A DNA stretch of 64,000 nt from Asparagopsis taxiformis (GCA_030407315.1 JALQPE010002371.1:62001-126000); one strand, 5' to 3'. Shown: positions 33,157 through 45,059, counted from the stretch's first letter. Numbers and translations are program-made. Notes: generated by a model from the letters alone, not told the origin.

Positions 33157-36100
33157 CTAGATCAGGATCTGTATTTGGCCATCTCTGATACGAATATCCC
33201 AAGAAATTCTTATCAGAGATGGCCAAGCTCTATCCAATCGGATAGAGCATGCGTACTGGTAGACTGTTTCCGCGTGTTCAACGGCTCTGTGGAGTCTCTT
33301 GCCAACATATTTTCCATCCATGTCTGCGTGGTATAGGGGAAATTGACGGGTATGTACTACTTCCCTCTTTCCATATAAGATGTCTTCAACTTCGTAGACC
33401 AGTTCGGATTTTACAGTCACAGCCCGCCGAGGTCCAAGCCACATGAAGCTGAGCTTATGAACTTTGTTAGCGGTACTGTGTCATAACTTTATTTCTAGTA
33501 CAGAGTCGCACCGTACTAGAAAAAGTTTCCCTTTTTGTAGATCCACCGGTTGAAATTTTGTGCGCCTATTGCGTGCATCAACGTTTTTCTGGCGACAGGG
33601 ATTAGAGTTTTGCTTAACGTTTTGACGCATACCGGCTAGTGAATTTTTCACTCTCCAATGTTGATGATCCGCTGGACATCAGCGAGGTATTTCGACATAA
33701 TAGACCGATAAGGATACAGATTTAGTGCATGCAGTAGCGTTCTGATAGACATATGGCCAGTGAACACTTCCTATTGCGTACGGTACACACTGAGGTGTTC
33801 CTTGTAGTACAAACCGAGTCGCTTCAGTGCAGAGTAATTCAGTACGCTTTGGACACATTCCACTACGGAGGGCCAGTCCTGTGGTGCCAACTTCCACTCG
33901 TTACAGAGAGCATGAAAAGCTCCAAGTACTTCACGGAAATTTTCTATACACTTCCGTTAGACCACGGAATATAGGCCGTAGTTAAATGATGATTGACTCG
34001 GACTTCGGATGAGAGAATATTGATCAGTTCGCTCCTGAAGTGAGACCCCTGGTCAGCAACAAACCATTTCATGGATCCAAAAGAACTAATCCCCATTCTA
34101 GTGCATTGACTGCCTTTGCACTTGTTGCAGCTTCTGTGGCGAACAACCAAAAAACATTAGACAGAACATCCCATATGATAAGAATATATGCAAAAATGCC
34201 TTTTGTCGGTTCCAGCCCCAAGTAAAGGTAGTGGAGATTCACAACTTCTTGGGGACGCTCTCCATACAGGGAGTGGGCCTACAAACGAGGGATGATGGAG
34301 CCAATCCGGGTAACGGTGAAGTGCAGATATCCTTTCACTAATTTTTCAATATCTCTCTTCACTGAAGTCCAAAAAAATCGGTCCGACAGTACGATTAGTC
34401 TACCTGTTACTCCACGATTTCCAATCGCTCACAAATGTGATGATACCAAAATTTTGAGTTACAAGTTCTGATCACTGTCGGGTATCCGGATACGCGTACA
34501 TACATACACATACCATTCAATCCTTTTCCAACATCAGTACTGGGGAGCTCGGCGATATGGCTTACCTGAGATTTTCGAAAGATATCCTTGGAGGGAAATA
34601 TAATTTCTGGGGCTGCGGTAATACGTTGTGAAGGCTTAAATACTATACTTCATGTAGTCTTTGCTCGTTCAGTTTCCTTCCTATATCCGCTTGCCCGGCG
34701 CTTCAATATGTCTGCGAATATATATGACGAAGTTTCGACTTGTTCGATAGATTACGGGAACCGTGTCAGGTAAAGGTAAAGCGCCCAGCGTTGCACCTAT
34801 GAAACTATGTGTCTCCCGAGAGATGGATCCATTGCTAAAGAAGCATATACAAACGGTAATTTTGGTGGTCATTGTATACGTGGATGTTTTTGACAGCAAG
34901 TAGTAAATAGTCCAGTTTCTCGTAGGTTCTGAAGATGTCGTTTCACTCTTTTTCGAATGTTTTCCTGCCTTGTTGGTCACATCTGAAATGGGAGCCGATG
35001 AAGGCTAACGGCTCATGTCTTTTTTTGCTTTCTGTATGCAAGTCTAAAGCTCTTCAGATTGGTCTGGGTTACGAAAGCATACCAAAATAGATCATGTGCG
35101 TCTGTGTGGATGCATACATACATATTTTTCTTTGAAAAAGAGAGGTTGACAGCTTCACGCTATGTTCCGTGCAAAGACTGAAAGGTTCCTCTTGTACAGT
35201 GGCCCTAGACAGATTGCGCAATGCACTGTTTCTGATTGATTTCCTTTTGCGCTTTCCAGCTTCTGCATAAGCCCCATCCAGAATTGAATTGAGCGGCGCA
35301 ATCCTAGTGGAAAAGTTTTGTACGCATAGTGCTATCCACCTACATCAGTAAAAAATGAGCTCGTCCGCAGTTTGAGAGATCTTCATTGTTTGAAGTTTGC
35401 TACCCGTTCAGGATCCATTCTACATCCCTCCTTTGATATTATGCTACCACACCATTTCAGACAGGTTGAGAATAGTACTGACTTCCATCCCGAAAGATAT
35501 AACCTTTGAATATTGCACGTGTGGAATAATCTTTCCAGCAGAGATAGGATCTGTTTCTTGCATGTGGCTTGGATTTTAAATTCATGTAGCCAACCTTTTA
35601 ATTTTCCTCTTATATATTCAAACAATAGCTCCACAGTGCGTTGAAAATGAGCTATTGCGTTGCCAAGTCCTGGTTTCACACTTTTGGAGGCAATTGTGCA
35701 GTAGGGCATTACTATTGCACATTAATCGTATGATTCTGTAGTAATAGTAGCTGCGGGTAGGCAGACATGAAGTCTAGGCTTGCGAAGCAGGCGTTACCAG
35801 CAAAGTCAAGCATTTCTGCGTCGAGATTGGGAATTTGCCATGCCTCTTTAACTGTGGAAGCATTTATAAGCCTAAGATCACTTGATATTCTGTATTTTGA
35901 CTTGGAGACAGATTTTGGAACGATGGGGGATGCTGCTTGCTACGTGGCCGTCGGCAAAATGGCTGCAAAATCCATTTCAACCAGTTCAGCAGCACATTGT
36001 TCCTTAAACTTACGTTGCTCAGGTGAGTACGTTGAGCCTTCACCTTGATAGGCTTTCTTTTAGGTAGAAGGCATACCCTCATTGTCTCGACAGCAACACG

Positions 36101-36836
36101 TTTTGAGAAGCCCAGTCGAATGCGGAATACGGGGGATATTCATGCAGAAACTCAATAAGTTTGTTTCAGCCTTCCGATGACATGCCGTTCTCTTTCGCTC
36201 CCATCACAAAAGTTTGGAGTGTAGTAGATAATAATGAAGGATTGTCTTTCCCTTTGTCAACGTTGATGTCTGTGTCTTCCGCATGATCACCCTGTGCTGC
36301 AGCTGCAGAATAGAACGTACTTCGGAACTCGAACTCGCGGTTCTTCAGGAGGCTGTATATAGTCATATTCGCTGTTTCGCACAGTACATCGGAGGGCAAA
36401 ATGTCCTCAACATCAACAACTCCATTGAACCTATCACAGGCAGCAGTCAGCTTCATTCTGTCTCAAAGTCCTAAGTTCTGCAGTACATGCCTGCTGAAGA
36501 TTGCATGGCTGACAGGATTTTCCCCGACATTTTTCTCAACATTTCATAATGAGACGTTAGCGCCATTTCTGATACGCTGTAAAACGTCTGCTTTGACAGT
36601 CTTACGGCACGGAAGAGACGGAGCTGATTTATTGACAGTTTCTAATAAAGCTTTTTGGATAATTGCGTCACCCTCACGTCCTTATCAGCTTTCAAAAACT
36701 CTTTTCGGACAGATGGCGGCAGAATACAAGCTTCTGATCCTTGATCAGCGAGCACAGTCGCATCGTACAGCTCCAAAGGAAGCTGGAAAAGAGAAGAATG
36801 ATCTATTGTGGTTTCCTCAATTTGGCAGCTGTCCAA
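33157..36836 (-). pseudogene. Degenerate Ty3/gypsy pol of a second lineage
   Basis: Minus-strand pol in many broken frames. From 36836: protease-like VLADQGSEACILPPS, with DQGS where retropepsins have D-T/S-G. Reverse transcriptase at about 36130-35720: YRISSDLRLIN and CFASLDFMSAY, the motif with the first catalytic Asp. Then 35709-35383 gives GNAIAHFQ, KGWLHEF and KWCGSIISKEG; WLHEF stands where related elements have a WLDDF-type catalytic pair, so the active site looks lost. Integrase at about 34150-33944: FVADQGSHF and AYIPWSNGSV. C-terminal part at 33444-33157: MWLGPRRAV, VYEVEDILYGK and YHADMDGK, in the place of the integrase tail or a chromo-like module. Motifs differ clearly from the two plus-strand chromoviruses. 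It resembles a Ty3 lineage known from protists such as oomycetes. Confidence 0.82.
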
Positions 36837-37469
36837 CGAGTCCAGAGGATACTCGCCTCATTTTAGACCCCTTTGATCTCACTGCAGCTGTCTGTTTTCC
36901 TCTGCGGAGGCCATACGGCAGTCCATTAGGGATTTTTTCTAATTACGTTTTGAGTTTAAGCAGTCTGGCTTCTCCTTGCGTTTTCTTGTAATTTCAGGGG
37001 CCTTACTGTCTGGCAGTTCGATATACTCATTCATTCTCCTGTCCAATGTACGCTTCGAGTTTGATCTAGACTCGCATAGCTATCGCTACTTCCTTTGTTT
37101 CCCTGATCGGGATTGGGATGCGGGCAATACAGTAGTGACTTCCGCGTATGAATCATATTTTTTATTCGTAGATCTGTTAGCTGCAACTTTTCAATCGATG
37201 GCGTCAGTCTCTATGGCAGTCTCACGAAGAAAGAGTTCACTATCCTTTCTGAATGCCTCTTTTCGTAATTTTAATGTCAACTCCATGCGGTTGTGAAGCC
37301 TTGGGTGTCAAATACGCCGCATTATGTTCTCAATGGCTATTTCTGGTTGCGTAGATATGAAAGACGAATATCCTAGCGATTTGAGCTCCTAGGAGTAGCG
37401 AAGGCCCAATTCCAAACCTGAATTTCTAGCGATCGATCAGATATACCCATAGAGATGCCGTAAATTACT
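36837..37469 (-). other. Probable gag/protease-proximal remains of the minus-strand Ty3 element
   Basis: Upstream of the protease remnant on the minus strand, several interrupted frames are rich in Lys, Arg and Glu, as expected of gag. No knuckle or capsid motif can be pointed to, so this rests on position. Confidence 0.35.
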
Positions 37470-38280
37470 CTTCCTATTTTAGCAAGCTCTTATTCTTCCG
37501 GACGGACTTCGGCACATCCTGATACATGGTTTTGGAGTTGACCTTAGGTAATATCATCACCAGTTTCCACTGACACCCATTTGTAGGACCAGAGGCGCCA
37601 GGGGCTCCTTGGTTGATAGGGGGTTCTAGAATCGGCTGCCCGGGATGAGGGGCGAGATGAATTGATCGTCTTATGGGGTCGCGGCGTCGAGTCGAAGCGC
37701 GTCGGTAGCAGCGGCGAGAGCGGCGCGACGAACGGACAAGGAGGGGCGATCGAGACGCGGGATCTACTCTTATCTGGCGCGAGCAGTGGTTCTGAGGCGG
37801 TACCACCGAGTTACCTCGAGCCGGTCGTAGTCCACACATGGGCGTAAGTCCATGGTCAATTGGAACGCAGCAGGGCGTGCGGTGGCGCGTTTCGTACGTC
37901 GAATCGGTGCGCGCGTTGTGCGGGCGCACGTTATATCACGATCGGGTTGAAAAATTACGCCGTAGGCTAGTCGCTTAGAGCTCCTCGCTCGTTACCAAAG
38001 AAGCTAAGTCTCGAACACGTAATTGCTGGCTTTACTTGCCCAAGGTGGCGGCGGTAGTGGTTACTTATACTAGCTAGTTCGGGACAGGCTGTCTTAAGCG
38101 AAACCAGGGCCGTAGCCTAATACAAAGGGAATTTGGGGAAAAGACTTTCGTCATAAAAACCCAAAAGGGGAAATAATTGGGGGAATTCGGTACACGTGGC
38201 CAGCGACTCGCGGAAGCGCGGCACACGGTATGCGATTAAACGGTCGGAACACTGATTTCAAATATTTCAGAAATAATTTT
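37470..38280 (+). repeat. LTR-like block, family 2, solo copy
   Basis: Shares ordered segments with 12600-13380, best at 38075-38215, where GGACAGGCTGTCTT is followed by GAAAAGACTTTCGTCATAAA and GGGGAAATAA. The CpG-rich front half stands out against the AT-rich surroundings. No pol of that lineage is attached, so it looks like a solo LTR or an isolated fragment. Boundaries are approximate. Confidence 0.55.
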
Positions 38281-39004
38281 ATTCATCAGAAAAAAACATT
38301 CCGTCCGAAGAAGAGTAGAAAGGTCCTAGAGCGTGCCCTGGGAAACGGCTAGAACTCTTCTCTAGTAATTATAATGTAGAAGTTTACCATTGTCACGAAG
38401 GCTGCGAATCTGACTACGAGATATGTAAAGACAGCTGTCCTTTTGCGTACCAACATTGAAAATGATGTATGAAGCCTCATTGGATTGAAAAGACAGGTGT
38501 CCATGTCATGATGACACCATCGTTACTGAAATGCAAAACTGGTGGATATGGACACTGATATCTGATGGACAAGTTTCCTTCGTTCTGTAATTCTAAACAG
38601 CATTGAAATATTGGTACATAGTATTGTTATGTGTTTCGTTTCAATTCGTCGGAAATTTGAAATGATTCCGGCAACAGAACCTCCATGCGACTAGATGAGT
38701 GTTTATCAAGTTGCAAGCGCGCGAGAATTGATCAGAAAACCGAAAATTGTGAGCTTTAGTGAACTCAGCCCGCTAATAATTTATAAATGAAAATAATTTA
38801 CAGATGAGCACCAAAAAAATTGAATTGACGTGGACGGGAAATTTCTATGCTAGGAATGCTTCAACGCACTCGTGTTCATACTTTTCGGTTCCGCCTCAGC
38901 CATCAGCCACATGTCACACGAACCCTATTGAACCAAGTACCCACACTTCGACTATCAAAAGGGCTCTCTATAACATATCGCAAACAATGTGAACACAATT
39001 CTCC
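38281..39004. other. Left flank of the giant transposon, no gene
   Basis: AT-rich, no ORF of note. A short segment at 38985-38994 (CAATGTGAAC) recurs inverted just outside the right terminal repeat, so the true terminus might lie slightly further out. Confidence 0.45.
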
Positions 39005-39040
39005 TACGTCTGTGTTTTCGGAAGTGGACGCGGACGTCCA
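39005..39040 (+). repeat. Left terminal inverted repeat
   Basis: Starts TACGTCTGTGTT and ends GGACGCGGACGTCCA; it matches the reverse complement of 61428-61463 at 34 of 36 positions. Confidence 0.8.
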
Positions 39041-39136
39041 GTCTCTCTAGTACGGGTCCTAGTCGGCCCCGAGATTTACTAGAACAAATGAACGTCCGCG
39101 TCCAAAAAAAAATAAAAATTTTTTGGATGCGGACGT

Positions 39137-39738
39137 CCACTTTCTCTAGTACATATGGCGGAATACTAGGGCCCGACATCCACTTTCTCTAGTACATATG
39201 GCGGAATACTAGGACCCGACATCCACTTTCTCTAGTACGTTTGGCGGAATACTAGGACCCGACATCCACTTTCTCTAGTACATATGGCGGAATACTAGGA
39301 CCCGACATCCACTTTCTCTAGTACATATGGCGGAATACTAGGACCCGACATCCACTTTCTCTAGTACATATGGCGGAATACTAGGACCCGACATCCACTT
39401 TCTCTAGTACGTTTGGCGGAATACTAGGACCCGACATCCACTTTCTCTAGTACATATGGCGGAATACTAGGACCCGACATCCACTTTCTCTAGTACATAT
39501 GGCGGAATACTAGGACCCGACATCCACTTTCTCTAGTACATATGGCGGAATACTAGGACCCGACATCCACTTTCTCTAGTACGTTTGGCGGAATACTAGG
39601 ACCCGACATCCACTTTCTCTAGTACATATGGCGGAATACTAGGACCCGACATCCACTTTCTCTAGTACATATGGCGGAATACTAGGACCCGACATCCACT
39701 TTCTCTAGTACATATGGCGGAATACTAGGACCCGACAT
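39137..39738 (+). repeat. 43-bp satellite, 14 copies, with a four-unit higher-order period
   Basis: Fourteen head-to-tail copies of a 43-bp unit starting CCACTTTCTCTAGTAC and ending GACCCGACAT. Copies are essentially identical except for one site, where most read CATATGG but copies 3, 7 and 11 (39223, 39395, 39567) read CGTTTGG, giving a 172-bp higher-order unit; copy 1 also has GGGCCC for GGACCC. Each unit holds CTAGTA and TACTAG as inverted half-sites, the motif found at the right end as CTAGTAATACTAG, which suggests transposase-binding sites amplified in tandem. Confidence 0.97.
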
Positions 39739-39866
39739 CCAGTATACAATATATCAGCGAAAACCGGGAGGGAAGAAATTACAGCGGATGGTAAATTCAG
39801 GGCCCATATCGGACCGTATTTTATTCTCTCATTTAGGAAACTGCTCGTATACAATACGTCTCTCTA

Positions 39867-39985
39867 GAATAGGGAATACATATCTGGTCAGAATAGGAAA
39901 TAAATACCCGGTTAGAATAGGAAATAAATACCCGGTTAGAATAGGAAATACGTATCCAGCCAGAATACAAAATACCTGTCAGCAT
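39867..39985 (+). repeat. 24-bp tandem repeat, four to five copies
   Basis: Units of the form GAATAGGAAATAAATACC plus GGTTA at 39867, 39891, 39915 and 39939, with a decayed fifth at 39963. The frame stays open through them (ATG at 39788, IGNKYPVR repeats), but no family is recognisable and I do not call a gene. Confidence 0.8.
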
Positions 39986-40299
39986 ATCGTCGATCACCCA
40001 TCTCCCTCACTATCGCGTTCTCCCTACCATCCGAACGCCATGCACCACCATCCGCACATACTGCAAGAACCCTCACGACCTAGATTACAAAAAATACGCT
40101 CCTTCCCAATACCATCCCCGCTTTCCTCGACACCACCCCAGCCCATTAAATCATCAAGACATCAAACACGAACATGGTCAGCAAAATCTTACACCACTTG
40201 AAACGCACTCTCACTTCTATCGTATGCCCCAAAATATACACATACCAGAAACACCTCACAGCTTCATTCCCCATCTTCCTACATCCCTTCTTCACTCTC

Positions 40300-41370
40300 C
40301 TTCAGTCCTGCCGTTCCTGCTTCACCACTCCTGCATCACATACACAACATCAGAATCAACCACAACAGTCAGACTCAAAAGCAACGCTTACCACGACAGA
40401 TATCCTAGAAACTCCCTTACTTACCTCTCCGAGAGGATGACTGAATCATCCATCCTACACAAAATACAAACCATGATCCAAAAACCTTGCAATGAATAAT
40501 CAAAGTCAGCAGTCCATATCTTCGCAAAACAAGTCTTGGTGCTCAGTAAAACTTACCTTCTGTCATCAACATTCCTGCATCATCTACACAACATCGGAAT
40601 CAACCACAACAGTCAGACTCAAAACCAACCTTCCATCACAGCATACTTTCAAAACTCGCACACTTACCTTCGCTCCACACAATACACACCATGACTCAAT
40701 AGGCTTCCAATGAAAAATATCGCATCAACGGAAATAGTCAGACTCAAAACCAACCTTCCCTCGCTGCTTACTTTCAAAACTCGCACACTTACTTTACCTG
40801 TTCCATCCTGCACACAATAAAAACCATAAATCACGTAATCGTGTAGCCAAGAAAAGTAGTCAGCATTCCGCATCTTCGCACAACCGGTCTGGGCGCCCAA
40901 TGTGACTTACCTTCCGTCATCACTATTCCTCCATCACCTACGCAACATCGGATTCAATCGCAACAGTCAGATTGAAAACCAACGTTTCCCTCGCTACATA
41001 CCCTGAGAACTCGCAAATGTACCTCTCATCCATCCTACACACAATACAAACCATGATCCAAAAACCTTGCAATTAACAATAATCATAGTCAGCAGTCCAT
41101 ATCTTCGCAAAGCACATCTTGGCACTCAATGAAACTTACCTTCCGTCATCAACATTCCTGCATCATCTACACAACATCGGAATCAACCACAACAGTCAGA
41201 CTCAAAATCAACCTTCCCTCACAGCATACTTTCAAAACTTCACGTACCTCTCTTCCATCCTCCGCTCAATACACACCATCAGTCAACAGGCTTCCCATGA
41301 AAAATATCGCATCAACGGAAATAGTCAGACTCAAAACCCACGCTTCCCTCAACGCATACCCTCGAGGGTA
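40300..41370. repeat. Imperfect repeats of about 120-250 bp in the left arm
   Basis: Six occurrences of AGTCAGACTCAAAA or a close variant (about 40367, 40608, 40733, 40960, 41200, 41320), usually preceded by ACAACATCGGAATCAACCAC and a CATTCCTGCATCA-type stretch. On the minus strand several copies hold GAAGGTAAGT, a strong splice-donor consensus. No coding sequence is recognised. Confidence 0.75.
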
Positions 41371-41385
41371 GAGGATGGAACGAAG

Positions 41386-41423
41386 GTACGTGCGCGAATC
41401 TTGATCAAGATTCGCGCACGTAC
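41386..41423. promoter_or_regulatory. Perfect 38-bp palindrome
   Basis: 19-bp arms without spacer: it runs GTACGTGCGCGAATCTTGA and then its exact reverse complement. It lies 598 bp upstream of the transposase ATG and just right of the repeats in the left arm. A dimeric DNA-binding protein or a cruciform is the natural reading; which protein binds is unknown. A shorter palindrome, CCCTCGAGGG, lies 17 bp upstream. Confidence 0.95.
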
Positions 41424-42020
41424 AAAGCAAAGTCGGTCAAAGAAGATCAGTCGGTGATGAGGGCGGAGTGGAGCCTGCGGCGTCGACCGGACAGCTTTCT
41501 GCGTCCGCTTAAGTCTTGCTGTGCATACTCGAAATCATCGCCGGCAGTGAGATTGAGTATGGCCCAAGCCATGGTCTCTGATTCCCCGAACAAAGAGATC
41601 CGGATCGAGAACAACGAATATAAACATATAATCATATATATGAGAATCCATTTGCTTTCCTTACATGATCTGTGGCATATCCGCTGTAAAGCACATTCAG
41701 ATTCCACGAAGTTTGGAAATAAAAAAGTTTATTATTACAAATGAATTAATTGAAAATTCATCTCCCAGGGCAGTCGTTCGTCCTTCCATGCACACGTTGC
41801 CAGCACGCAATGTGATGTAACAGTTGGAAATGATTGAACTCTCGGTTAAATTCCACCGTTGGGATGTCAGCTGGAGTGAGCACAAAACTACTACCCAAAA
41901 AACTACGAACACGTTACATTCCAAGTCTCGAAAGCACCACAAAAATAAAATTGGTCGCATCTGGACGGCACAGTCTCCCCTGTTCAGCTCGCAATCCTCC
42001 CTTTTGCGTCAAAACTCGAC

Positions 42021-45000
42021 ATGGAATGCAAGTATGAAGGGTGCTTCTACTACTGCGTAGATGCTTATGCGCTCGCGCTGCATGAGCGAACGTGTCGCTA
42101 CCGTTTCAACCCCTCTCCCCAACATTTCAACAACGCTCGTGTCCCTGCCGTCACCCATGAGCCTGCTCGAAACGGCGACCATGATTCCCCGCAACCCAGC
42201 TCCCCAGACCCAGAATCTGGTCGTGCTTCCTCCAGCGACTCACCCTGTGACGCTTCACTGCCACCAACCTCAACCCCCTCCCGCGCAGACCTCCTCGTGC
42301 AATCCCTCGCCGCCAGTCTCACAACCCTCGAGTACAAGGCCGGCGCTGGCCGCGTGAGCGAAGTCATCACCATCCTACAAGACCCCGCATTCTCCCTAGA
42401 AAAGTTCAACAGCGCCGTTCGCACCGTAGAAGAATGTCGCCACGTTACCGCTTCCATGGTCGAAACACATTTCCGCACCGAAGGTTACAAGAGCCACATC
42501 ATTCCAGACAAAACTGGTAAGTACTCGGCACAGCTGTACCTCCGCGACCCAGTCGACATGCTCCGCAGGCAGTTAGCACTGGCTAACGACCAAAATACTC
42601 TCTTCCACCCCTCCCCACAGACCGCCCCAGACGGCACCGCAATATTTTCTCATCCCCTACACACAGAATTCGCGAAAACGCTGCACCAGGTTACTAGACA
42701 GCGCGTGCAGCTCTCGGAAGATCCACAGGTCGTATGGGCAGAGGAAAATGATCCCACCGCTTCCTCCTTTGCCGGCCTCCTCCAAGTGTACTCCGACAAG
42801 AGCAGCACAAGCCTCAAGAGCTCCGCAATCGTCGCATACCCCATACACGTCACACTGCTCAACTTCTCCGCCCCCCTCCGTCGCCACTGCATCCGTACCG
42901 GCCTCACCATCGTCGGGTATCTTCCGTACATTGTTAACCCTTCGTCCAACGCCTTGTTCGGTGATGAAATGCCGACAACCTCTAGTTCTGCTAGTCGCGC
43001 TCGCAAAATTGATATTCTTCATAAAGCACTCGAAAAAGTGTTTTCGTCCCTATCCACCGCGTTCTCTTCCGGGTTCCCCTGCACAGACTCCACTGCAACT
43101 GCCCGCCAATGCTTTCCCATCCTAGCCAATTATTGCTGCGACTTTCCAGAGGCCAAAGAGCTCTCATGCACTCGCAACAGCACTACCACCACACATCCCT
43201 GCCACCGCTGCTACATCCCCGCCACTCAACTTGAATCCAGCGCGCCACACCAGCCCCGCTCCCTCGATGATACACGCTCTGCACGCCAAGAGAGCGCTCA
43301 GGAGCATACAACTGCTCCGCTCGAAGCTCTCTCCCTCCTCGAACAACACTCTGTCCTCGAATCGACCGCTCTTTTACCCACCAACAGTCCCCTAGACCCC
43401 TACAACATTTTCTCCTTCGAGCCTCTGCACAATCTCCACCTCGGCATCTCAAAGCTCATCAAACAGTGCATTGTCCACCGCCTCAGCTCCCCAGACCTCA
43501 CCACCACTGCCTCCCATTCCGGGACACCTCGCACCTTCAAGAAGGTGAAAAAATCCATCCTCGCCGGCTCAAACAGCATTCTGTCCGCTATCGAACGCGA
43601 CTACTACATCACCGGTCTTCATGTCGACTTCTCCAAGGGTGAGAAGGGCACCAATTTGAACGGCCTCTTCACGGAGGACGGCATACGCGGCATGCTCGCA
43701 GCCAAAGACTATCACCATGTCGACATGGTGTTCCCTTTCATCGCAGCATTCATTGACACATGCTGTGACGAAGTAGATACAGCCCCCCTCACTTCCATCT
43801 GCACGCAATACTCTGACCTCGTCGCATGGGTCATGAAACGCGGTCGCATCAAGCACTGGACTGCCGCCGAACTAGAAAGCCTCCAGAACTCCATTTCCTA
43901 TTTCAAACAATCAATGCTCTCCACCCTCGGCCCATTCCACACCACAGGTCTCAAAACTTTCAAGTTCCATCTTCTAGACCATCTTCCCGGTGACTTGCAG
44001 AGATATGGCGCCCTGGAACACATTGATGCAGGCCCCTACGAACACTCGCATCTTCTGTTCAAACAGAGTTATAGGAAAACCTCTCGAAGGCGCTCCACAG
44101 CCATGGAAGAGACTATTCGCCACATGGAATTCTCCTTGGCCACTCCAACTGGTCATACCCCATCGAACACATTGGGAAACGCACGCATGATATCGCCCAC
44201 AGACGGTGCAGTACTCGTTCGCGACGGATTCACCGTTGCACTGCACGACTTTGCCTCCCTGCTGCCCGATGCAACCCTCCTCGTTGCAGATATCGACGGA
44301 CAGCCCGATCCTGCCACTCTTTTGCCGCTGCACAACTCCTCGTTCCCGTCTGGCACCATAACGCTATTCCAGCAACTCGGTGACACAGCTGCACAAGCGT
44401 TCCTCACCCTCGCTAGACTGCGCGCCACGGCAGAAGGCCCTCCAATACATGACATGGACATTTCCGTCACCGTGGTAAAGTCCGCCTACGTCATGGGAGG
44501 GTACGTCCCAGATGCCGACGACTTTGACCCGCACAGTGGCATGCTTCGCCCCACAAACGTGTCGAGGCACAAGCAGCAGCGCGTCTTTGCAACTTCATCG
44601 TTCGGCCCCGCAAAGAGATCGCAGTACTCCTTTGTCGTCATCTCCGGAACTGCCGATGACTACAGAACCATATGGGTAGGGCGCGTCCTGGCACTGGTAC
44701 GCCTGCAGTCTCCAAACCTGTTTCAACCTGTAGAACTCGCTTTCGTTCAGTATATGACCTGCTTTGCCCCAAAAACCGCTGTGGAAAAATCACTTGGGTG
44801 CATTTGTTTAAAGTGGTCCACATGGGACCCGGACAACGGATCCGTTGACAGCAATGACACTGCATCCCACAGTGCAGGTGGTCCTTGGTTTGACCTCATT
44901 CCTGCATCTACTATATCTGGCACCGTGCACATCGTACGAAGTAACTTTCCAGTCAAGCCATTTACGAAACAAATGCACTGGTCGGACCACCGTTTCTATC

Positions 45001-45059
45001 TCAACCGCTTCTACACCAACACTGATTACCAATTCACAGATGATAATGAAGAAGAATAA
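42021..45059 (+). CDS. KDZ/Zisupton/Plavaka-like DDE transposase with N-terminal zinc finger
   Basis: Intact intronless 1012-aa ORF from an ATG. Residues 3-26 (CKYEGC...HERTC) look like a C2H2/C2HC zinc finger for DNA contact; a Pro/Ser-rich linker follows. The catalytic RNase H-fold region shows the layout of the KDZ superfamily: D259 in VYSDKSSTS followed by YPIHVTLLNF and GYLPYI; D374 in CCDFPEAKEL with a CHRC pair (C394, C397); EPLHNLHLGISKLIK at 467-481; and KFHLLDHLP then PYEHSHLLFKQSYRKTSRR with E674 as the likely third acidic residue. It should cut and paste the surrounding element in the nucleus. AATAAA overlaps the stop codon, and the convergent gene ends 78 bp beyond. The D/D/E assignment is my reading of spacing and motifs; the broad family seems secure, the subfamily not. 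Confidence 0.82.
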   Translation: MECKYEGCFYYCVDAYALALHERTCRYRFNPSPQHFNNARVPAVTHEPARNGDHDSPQPSSPDPESGRASSSDSPCDASLPPTSTPSRADLLVQSLAASLTTLEYKAGAGRVSEVITILQDPAFSLEKFNSAVRTVEECRHVTASMVETHFRTEGYKSHIIPDKTGKYSAQLYLRDPVDMLRRQLALANDQNTLFHPSPQTAPDGTAIFSHPLHTEFAKTLHQVTRQRVQLSEDPQVVWAEENDPTASSFAGLLQVYSDKSSTSLKSSAIVAYPIHVTLLNFSAPLRRHCIRTGLTIVGYLPYIVNPSSNALFGDEMPTTSSSASRARKIDILHKALEKVFSSLSTAFSSGFPCTDSTATARQCFPILANYCCDFPEAKELSCTRNSTTTTHPCHRCYIPATQLESSAPHQPRSLDDTRSARQESAQEHTTAPLEALSLLEQHSVLESTALLPTNSPLDPYNIFSFEPLHNLHLGISKLIKQCIVHRLSSPDLTTTASHSGTPRTFKKVKKSILAGSNSILSAIERDYYITGLHVDFSKGEKGTNLNGLFTEDGIRGMLAAKDYHHVDMVFPFIAAFIDTCCDEVDTAPLTSICTQYSDLVAWVMKRGRIKHWTAAELESLQNSISYFKQSMLSTLGPFHTTGLKTFKFHLLDHLPGDLQRYGALEHIDAGPYEHSHLLFKQSYRKTSRRRSTAMEETIRHMEFSLATPTGHTPSNTLGNARMISPTDGAVLVRDGFTVALHDFASLLPDATLLVADIDGQPDPATLLPLHNSSFPSGTITLFQQLGDTAAQAFLTLARLRATAEGPPIHDMDISVTVVKSAYVMGGYVPDADDFDPHSGMLRPTNVSRHKQQRVFATSSFGPAKRSQYSFVVISGTADDYRTIWVGRVLALVRLQSPNLFQPVELAFVQYMTCFAPKTAVEKSLGCICLKWSTWDPDNGSVDSNDTASHSAGGPWFDLIPASTISGTVHIVRSNFPVKPFTKQMHWSDHRFYLNRFYTNTDYQFTDDNEEE

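Noticed and set aside
40300..41370. CRISPR-like array
   Set aside because: Repeats are long, imperfect and unevenly spaced, in a eukaryotic context, with no cas genes.
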